Below, piece by piece: positions 1-6,000 of a stretch of DNA of 8,117 nucleotides (position 1 is the first letter of the stretch; each line of letters begins with the position of its first letter). A program made the translations under genes and the position numbers. The stretch spans positions 1 through 8,117 of the forward strand of contig DASTZB010000621.1 of NCBI GenBank assembly GCA_035764525.1, in the 5' to 3' direction. The DNA is from VBAS01 sp035764525. GTDB lineage: Bacteria; Bacteroidota; Bacteroidia; Chitinophagales; Chitinophagaceae. A model generated the notes under the pieces. The model did not search any database. It was not told the origin of the DNA and was given only the letters and a program-made list of their open reading frames with translations.

Positions 1-1
1 G

Positions 2-994
2 GGACAAATTCAAAATCCCGAAATAATTGCTGCGGGAAACAAGCTGATTATCCCTGCATGGTTTAATAATGCTACTGGCATCATAAGCAATAATATCTAC
101 GTGTATGATCGTGTTACTCAAAACTGGACCACTATCCAAGCCAGCCATGCGAGAATTGGCGCAGTAACCATAGCTACTGGTGACAAAGTGTTCTTTGCCG
201 GAGGAATGGATGGATGGGATGATAACTATTCGGCAACTTCGGGAGTTGATATTTATGATATAACAACAAATACCTGGTCTGTTTCAAATTTGAGTGAGGC
301 GAGAGGTTACTGCAGTGCTGTAGTTTCGGGAAATAGAATATTTTTTGCTGGTGGACTAAAGAACAACAATATATTATCAAACAAAGTTGATATCTATAAC
401 CTTGAAACGAATACCTGGTCTTCGGCGCTTCTGCCCGGTGGTGCAAGAGTAGTTGGAGCTGCAGTAACTGCACAAAACAAAGTTCTTTTCTGCGGTGGAT
501 ATACTGCTTATGAAAATCCAACGGGTTTTGGATACGTTCTCATCTCATCAACGACCATGATCGACATTTATGACAACAACACTGGTCAATGGTCGATCAG
601 CACAATGCAGGTTAATAAAGGCAGTTTTGCAGCCATCAGCGTCAATGAAAAAGTTTATCTCGCAGGAGGTGTGGTAAACAATGCTGGCACCTTCCTTGTT
701 GAAGAACTGAATGTGAACGCAATGAACAGTTCCAACTCATGTCTCCATCAGCCCATGATTGGTGGTGGCGCAGTAATAAAAAACGATAAGATAATCTTTC
801 TTGCAAACTCGACAATTTCAGGAATTTCAGTAAACAAGTTTGATATCTATAATACGCAGACCGGTGTGTGGTCGGTCGGTGTATTGCCACCCGATCTGAT
901 ACCAACAAACAGTTACACACCAATAGCAATTGGATCAGCGAACAACGAGATCTATACAATTATTGGTACAAAGCTGTACAAAATGAATTTGTAA
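2..994 (+). CDS. Kelch-repeat beta-propeller protein, 5'-truncated by window edge
   Basis: The frame is open from base 2 to the TAA at 992-994, giving 330 visible residues with no start, so the N-terminus and any signal peptide lie outside the window. The GTG at 101 is an internal Val in a blade-ending YVYD...NW motif, not a start. About five kelch blades are visible. The Gly-Gly pairs fall near visible residues 67-68, 117-118, 165-166 and 222-223 (contexts FAGG, FAGG, FCGG, LAGG). Each blade then has a V/I-D-I-Y strand and an N-T-x-W or T-G-x-W turn, with Trp near 92, 139, 197 and 290. The fifth Gly-Gly is degenerate (IIFLAN), and the protein ends on a final strand (TIIGTKLYKMNL). Period is about 50 residues. 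Kelch propellers usually bind proteins or glycans; the ligand here is unknown. There is no T9SS sorting domain or C-terminal anchor, so location depends on the missing N-terminus. It lies 111 bp upstream of kdsA on the same strand, with no clear terminator between them. Confidence 0.85.
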   Translation, partial: GQIQNPEIIAAGNKLIIPAWFNNATGIISNNIYVYDRVTQNWTTIQASHARIGAVTIATGDKVFFAGGMDGWDDNYSATSGVDIYDITTNTWSVSNLSEARGYCSAVVSGNRIFFAGGLKNNNILSNKVDIYNLETNTWSSALLPGGARVVGAAVTAQNKVLFCGGYTAYENPTGFGYVLISSTTMIDIYDNNTGQWSISTMQVNKGSFAAISVNEKVYLAGGVVNNAGTFLVEELNVNAMNSSNSCLHQPMIGGGAVIKNDKIIFLANSTISGISVNKFDIYNTQTGVWSVGVLPPDLIPTNSYTPIAIGSANNEIYTIIGTKLYKMNL

Positions 995-1068
995 ATCTTG
1001 CAGATGAGGATATAAAAATTGCTTTATAAAGGCTGTTCAATGCAGATTGTTTTCTACCAATTATATCA

Positions 1069-1100
1069 TTTAACAATAAAGCTTGCCTGCATTATCTTTG
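1069..1100 (+). promoter_or_regulatory. Putative Bacteroidota-type promoter for kdsA
   Basis: TATCTTTG at 1093-1100 matches the Bacteroidota primary-sigma -7 element TAnnTTTG exactly. TTTA at 1069-1072 lies 20 bases upstream, where the -33 TTTG element is expected, with one mismatch. The start of transcription would fall near 1104-1107, at or next to the kdsA ATG at 1106, which implies a leaderless or nearly leaderless mRNA. The consensus is established knowledge; the assignment is inference from match and position, and chance matches occur in AT-rich DNA. Confidence 0.4.
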
Positions 1101-1105
1101 CCGCT

Positions 1106-1927
1106 ATGGAAAAATTTTTCAAAGACCTTTTTACAAATCAATCTTATGATGAAAAGAATTTCTTCCTGATCGCTGGACCTTGTGTGGTAGAAAGTGAGGA
1201 ATTGATAATGGAAGTGGCTGACAAAGTTTATTCGATCTGTAAAAATCTTGGCATTCCTTATATCTTCAAAGCATCTTATAGAAAAGCAAACCGCACAAGC
1301 GGATCTTCATTTACAGGACTTGGTGATGATCTTGCATTGGGGATGATCAATCGTGTAAAGAAAAAATTCCTACTTCCTGCTACAACTGATATTCATGCAA
1401 AAGAAGAAGCAGTATTAGCTGCGCAGCATGTTGATATTTTACAAATACCCGCTTTTTTATGTCGCCAAACAGATCTGTTGGAATCTGCAGCAAGAACAGG
1501 AAAGATCGTAAATGTAAAGAAAGGTCAGTTTGTAAGTGGGGAAGCTATGAAGTTCGCAGTTGATAAAATTAGAAAAGCAGGAAACGATAAAATTATTCTT
1601 ACCGAAAGAGGAACTACGTTCGGTTACCAGGATCTTGTAGTTGATTATAGAAACATACCTATAATGAGGTCACACGGTGTGCCGGTTGTAATGGATTGCA
1701 CACATAGTTTGCAACAACCAAATCAAGCAGCAGGAATCACTGGTGGCAATCCACAAATGATAGAGACAATTGCCAAGGCCGCTATTGCAACCGGTGCCGA
1801 TGGTTTATTTATCGAAACACATCCCAATCCTTCAGTAGCAAAAAGCGATGGTGCCAATATGCTTAAACTTGATCTGCTTGCTCCACTATTGGAGAAATTA
1901 ATAAAAGTAAAAAAAGCGGTTAATTAA
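1106..1927 (+). CDS. kdsA: 3-deoxy-8-phosphooctulonate synthase (KDO-8-P synthase), metal-dependent class
   Basis: The product condenses D-arabinose 5-phosphate with phosphoenolpyruvate to give KDO 8-phosphate and phosphate, a cytoplasmic step in making the KDO of lipopolysaccharide. It has 273 residues, the usual family length, and forms a TIM barrel. Visible signatures are AGPC (residues 23-26), FKASYRKANR (54-63, PEP-site lysines), IPAFLCRQTDLL (114-125), NVKKGQF (136-142), LTERGTTFGYQDLVVD (165-180), THSLQQP (199-205), FIETHPNP (235-242) and AKSDGANML (245-253). Cys26, His200, Glu237 and Asp248 align with the metal ligands of the Aquifex aeolicus enzyme. The metal-independent E. coli type has Asn in place of this Cys. 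I chose the ATG at 1106 because MEKFF begins just before the conserved barrel. The frame opens earlier (TTG 1019, ATG 1040), but that adds a hydrophobic tail foreign to this cytosolic family. Stop TAA 1925-1927, followed at once by a terminator. Related DAHP synthases are excluded by the KdsA motifs. Confidence 0.97.
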   Translation: MEKFFKDLFTNQSYDEKNFFLIAGPCVVESEELIMEVADKVYSICKNLGIPYIFKASYRKANRTSGSSFTGLGDDLALGMINRVKKKFLLPATTDIHAKEEAVLAAQHVDILQIPAFLCRQTDLLESAARTGKIVNVKKGQFVSGEAMKFAVDKIRKAGNDKIILTERGTTFGYQDLVVDYRNIPIMRSHGVPVVMDCTHSLQQPNQAAGITGGNPQMIETIAKAAIATGADGLFIETHPNPSVAKSDGANMLKLDLLAPLLEKLIKVKKAVN

Positions 1928-1932
1928 AAAAT

Positions 1933-1962
1933 AAAGCCATCCCTTTTGGAGATGGCTTTTTT
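1933..1962. terminator. Rho-independent terminator, probably bidirectional
   Basis: AAAGCCATC at 1933-1941 pairs with GATGGCTTT at 1951-1959. The loop is nine bases, and two inner C-G pairs are possible with a bulged A. A T run (1957-1962) follows on the plus strand, right after the kdsA stop. On the minus strand the stem is followed by TTTATTTTTT, so it can also end the convergent lipoprotein gene whose stop is at 1979. Confidence 0.88.
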
Positions 1963-1978
1963 AGTTTCATAGATCAAT

Positions 1979-2779
1979 CTATTGATGAAGGAAAGTAGTA
2001 TCGATTGTTTTTACTGTGTTGAATTGAATGCTAATCCCAGTTCTTAATGAGTCTTTGTAAGTAATGTTTGAAGGTTTATAATAAAAGTCATACGCACCAG
2101 TCGGCAAACCCTTGAATAGATAGCCCCCTGTCGCATCAGTATAAGTACATGCAATTGTATCTACACCTTGCACGGCACATACTTTACTTTGGAAATCTTT
2201 AGGCATCACAACACCTTTGACACTTCCGCCTACCGCATTAAGAACTGTCCTGATCGTAGGTTTCAAAAGATATTTAGCATTCCCTGTTTTTACAATTGAT
2301 TTTGATACATCGAAATCAAGAAGGATAGTATAAAGAATTCCATCCTGGACATCCATTTGGATATTTAATTTCAAACCACTTTGCTGGGCACTGGGAGTTT
2401 CAAGTTTTATTAGCGCTGTTGTTCCCTGCACCTTTACATAGTTTTCAGTACCTAAGACTAATCTTAGCTGATGAATACGGCCAGAAGGAATATTTGCATC
2501 AGCAAGTAAGGTGTCATCATCATTAACAAGTTTTAACAGGTCGTATACACCTGCATGTACCCCTTGTAAGCTCTGCCAGCCGCCTGATGTATCGTTGGTA
2601 ACATTTATCTGTACGTCTTTTACATCAATATAAACAGCCTCATAGTCACCAGGGTCGTCAGTTAAATAAACCTGAAGCCTGGCATTTCCTTCACTGTTAT
2701 TAGATTTTTTACAAGAGTTGAGTACTGTAATAGCAATCAAGGGTAGAATTAATGCAGAGATCCTTAAATAAGTTTTCAT
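1979..2779 (-). CDS. DUF4382 domain-containing lipoprotein
   Basis: The 266-residue product starts at ATG 2779-2777 and ends at 1979. The N-terminus is a lipoprotein signal: basic start (MKTYLR), hydrophobic core, lipobox LNSC with lipidated Cys23. The next residues (KKSNN) are basic and lack the acidic stretch of the Bacteroidota surface-export signal, so an inner-leaflet, periplasm-facing location is more likely (inference). Residues about 33-178 match DUF4382 in order: RLQVYLTDDPGDYEAVYIDV (34-53), GVYDLLKL (77-84), a Pro-Ser-Gly-Arg then LRLVLG (98-110), TPSAQQSGLK (128-137), DFDVSKSIV (155-163) and YLLKPTIR (170-177). Residues about 184-264 resemble a carboxypeptidase-regulatory-like beta-sandwich (GSVKGVV, YTDATGGYLFKGLPTGAY), with a cysteine pair at 201 and 211 that could form a disulfide. 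The function of DUF4382 proteins is not established. The gene converges on kdsA, and I see no convincing promoter in its upstream 287 bp. Confidence 0.9.
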   Translation of the reverse strand: MKTYLRISALILPLIAITVLNSCKKSNNSEGNARLQVYLTDDPGDYEAVYIDVKDVQINVTNDTSGGWQSLQGVHAGVYDLLKLVNDDDTLLADANIPSGRIHQLRLVLGTENYVKVQGTTALIKLETPSAQQSGLKLNIQMDVQDGILYTILLDFDVSKSIVKTGNAKYLLKPTIRTVLNAVGGSVKGVVMPKDFQSKVCAVQGVDTIACTYTDATGGYLFKGLPTGAYDFYYKPSNITYKDSLRTGISIQFNTVKTIDTTFLHQ

Positions 2780-2833
2780 AATTTTTAGTTTTTTTACGGT
2801 ACGCCAATAAAATCAATATTAGTGCCAAAATAA

Positions 2834-2852
2834 AAAGACCCTCCGGGTCTTT
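2834..2852 (-). terminator. Hairpin terminator, minus-strand reading
   Basis: AAAGACCC (2834-2841) pairs with GGGTCTTT (2845-2852) around a three-base loop, a perfect 8-bp stem. Read on the minus strand it is followed by a T-rich tail (TTATTTTGG after the stem's own T's), as expected of an intrinsic terminator. The plus-strand tail (CATTCGG) is poor. It sits 55 bp upstream of the lipoprotein start and would separate that gene from transcription arriving from the large repeat-protein gene. Confidence 0.6.
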
Positions 2853-2972
2853 CATTCGGCAACCGGGTATGACAAGGTAAAATAGTGAAAGGTTTAATCT
2901 TAACTATAAAAAAATCATTGTTAACATTCATCGATCGAATTCATATAAGTAGTATTACGAATCATAACAAGA

Positions 2973-2994
2973 AACCCGACACAGCTGTCGGGTT
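2973..2994 (-). terminator. Hairpin, likely terminator of the large repeat-protein gene
   Basis: AACCCGACA (2973-2981) pairs with TGTCGGGTT (2986-2994) around the tetraloop CAGC, a perfect 9-bp GC-rich stem. It lies about 70 bp past the stop of the minus-strand gene ending at 3067. The minus-strand tail (TCTTGTTATG) is only moderately T-rich. The plus-strand side has CCTTATCTTTTT, but no plus-strand gene arrives from the left. Confidence 0.55.
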
Positions 2995-3066
2995 CCTTAT
3001 CTTTTTAATTCGTAAGTGAATTATGCATCGCTTAGCAAAACTTCGATTTTAAATTCAACTAATTTT

Positions 3067-6000
3067 TTATTTTTTCATGAATGTTCTGCTAAGTATTCTA
3101 ACTCGATCAGACCAGATTAAATTATATATACCCGAAGGCAGAATTTTTAAATCAAACTGGCTTTCTTTAGTATTTCTTACGGGCATGAATACTTTAACAG
3201 TTCTTCCGGCTATATCTACAACCCTGATTTGAGCATTCTTGTTTGAAGAAGGATGTTTAATGACAGCAATATCAATGGTTGGGTTTGGAAATATTCTTAA
3301 TTCAATTGAATTATTATTTGATGGGCCGTTTATTCCTGTAACTGTATTAAATGTAAAGCCAGCTATTGATGCCGCGCCGCCCGGAGTAGTTACACTTACA
3401 TTACCCGATGCGCCGGTTCCTACTACTGCAGTGATAGTTGTTGCTGAATTAGCCGTAAAGGAAGACGCCGCAACGCCACCAAAATTTACAGCTGTTGTTC
3501 CCGTAAAATTATTTCCTGTTATTGTTATTGATGTCCCTGTTCCTCCACTTGACGGCGTGAACGAAGTTATTGTTGGTGGAGGAATAAAAGTAAAGCCTGC
3601 TATTGATGCGGTGCCACCCGGCGTAGTTATAGTTATATTGCCTGATGCTCCTGCTCCTACTACCGCAGTTATACTTGTTGATGAATTAACAGTAAAGGAT
3701 GTTGCAGCTATCCCTCCAAAACTAACTGATGTTGCTCCTGTGAAATTTGTTCCGATTATGGTTATGGCTGCGCCTGTTGCAGCGCTTGTCGGTGTAAAGG
3801 AAGTAATTTTTGTCAATGAAATAAACTCGAAACCGGCACGTGAGGCAACGCCGATCGGAGTGATTACTGCAACACTGCCAGACGCCCCGATTCCGACTAC
3901 AGCAGTAATGATTGTGTCTGACACAACAGTAAATGAACCGGCTGCATAACCTCCGAAATTAACTAAAGTAGCACCGGTAAAATGAATTCCTCTAATTGTT
4001 ATGGTGTCTCCACTTGTGCCGGTACCAGGTGTAAAAGAGGCAATTGATGGTGATAAGGCAGGACCAATATTATTCCTGTAGATTGAAAGAATATGATCAT
4101 TAACACCAGCTACACCAAAATCAGGTTTCCCATCCACATCAAGGTCGCCTATAGAAACACTTACTGGAGTTAATAGAGAAATAGGATAATCGAATTTAGG
4201 ACTGAAAGTAATTGTACCCGATGCACTGTTATTTTTTAATATAGAAATGGATAAAGAAATAATATTATCAATTACAAGGTCAGGTTTTCCATCACCATCC
4301 ATATCGCCTATAGAAAAACTATATGGATTATTACCCGTTGCAAGATTTACTTTATTTGCGAAAGAAATTGACCCTGCGCTGCTTGTGTTTCTCAATATGG
4401 ATAAAGTGCTGTCCATATGACTTGCGATGATCAAATCCGGTTTTCCGTCACCGTCTAAATCACCCGATCCGATTTGACCCAACGCCCGTGCAACGGTATA
4501 ATTTAAAGGAGCTGCAAACGAAATCGATCCATAATTACTTGTATTTCTATAAACTGAAATGTTGTCAATAAAATTGGACACAGCAATATCCTGTTTACCG
4601 TCGCTGTCAAAATCACCAACAGTAATACTTTGAGGTTCTTCACCGGTTGCATAAATAATCGGCTCGCTAAATGATATGACTTGTGCATACGTCGTATTTC
4701 TATAAATTAACAACTTATTGTTAACTTCATTCGCTACGGCTAAATCAACCTTACCATCACCATCAAAATCCATCACTGAAATTCTTTCATGAGAATTTCC
4801 GCCAGTAGCAAACATTCCTGCCGTTTCAAAAGAAATCACTCCAGGCGAACTTGTATTCCTGAAAAAGAAAAATTTTGTGGCGTTATCTGCGGATAATATC
4901 AAATCGGGCTTACCATCTCCATCCAGATCACCTGATGAAACGCTCACATTAAGTGTATATAACGTAGATGTTGTGTAATCAGTTTTCGGAGTGAACGATA
5001 TATTCCCAATGCTGCCGGTATTTCTGTGAACAGAAAGTGCGCCGACGGTTGGAACAGCCAAGTCTGGCTTCCCATCTCCATCAAAATCCGTAATACAGAA
5101 ATTATACGGATTGGCGCCTGTTTGAATTTCTATCTTCGGATCAAATGAATTTGATGTAAAACCGGAATCATTTCCCGGAAAGGTGATATTAAAAGCATTG
5201 TTTGCATACGCAACCACTTTGTTTGTGATAACTGTTATGGGTTTAAAACTAGCACCAATAGGAACAGTTATAGATAATGAAGCAGCTCCGGCAGCTGTAA
5301 CCGGGGCGCTTACATCACCCAAATACACTTTGTTATCAGCAATTATGTTGCTAAAATTCATTCCGGTGATGTTCACGGTTGTTCCGATCGGTCCTGATAA
5401 TGGTGAGACTGAATTTATTTTGATTCCATTGTAAAAACCTGGAAGCAGAGAATATCCGTAAGGTGTGGTCACTTTTATACTTCCTCCTGTTGCGGATCCA
5501 ACAACTGTGGTTATCACAGTCGGAGATACTACAACAAATGAAGTTGCCGGAATTTCTCCAAAAAATACGGAGGTTGTTCCCGTGAAGTTTGATCCTGTAA
5601 TTGTCACTGATGCTCCTGCTGCAGCATTCGATGGTGAAAAAGAACTGATGACAGGCGGAGGCACATAAATAAATCCAGTTTTGGTTGCTGTTCCTCCTGC
5701 AGTAATCACAGAAACACTACCGCTTGCGCCAGCTCCGACAACTGCAGTAATTGAATTTGCTGAATCAACAATAAATGACGAAGCAGGCGATCCCCCAAAA
5801 TTGACGGCTGTTGCCCCGATAAAATTTGAACCAGTTATTTTAATAATGAATCCCGTTCCTGCTGTGGCTGGTGTGAAAGCATTGATCACGGGTTGCGGAA
5901 CATATGTGAATCCGCCATGTATAACCGTTCCGACAGGAGTTGTAATCGAAATGTTGCCAGTTGCGCCAGCGCCGACTACGGCTGTAATAAGAGTTGGCGA

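Noticed and set aside
174..959. Two minus-strand open frames (174-521 and 642-959) under the kelch gene
   Set aside because: They show no recognisable domain, are rich in Leu, His, Arg and Tyr, and overlap a well-supported kelch coding frame.
1019..1105. N-terminal extension of KdsA from TTG 1019 or ATG 1040
   Set aside because: The extension is hydrophobic (MQIVFYQLYHLTIKLACIIF), unlike cytosolic KdsA proteins, and overlaps the proposed promoter. The ATG at 1106 gives the normal family length.
2814..2879. Near-matches to the TAnnTTTG promoter element on the minus strand upstream of the lipoprotein gene (2821-2814, 2833-2826, 2879-2873)
   Set aside because: Each deviates by one base or by spacing and none has a -33 element at the right distance.
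3239..3949. Plus-strand open frame of 236 codons rich in Val, Pro, Ala and Thr
   Set aside because: It is the exact antisense of the IPT 6-8 and sorting-domain region. Its periodic composition mirrors the repeats on the minus strand. The other plus-strand frames at 5183-5434, 5465-5668, 5681-6121, 6599-7033, 7303-7518 and 7346-7528 have the same origin.
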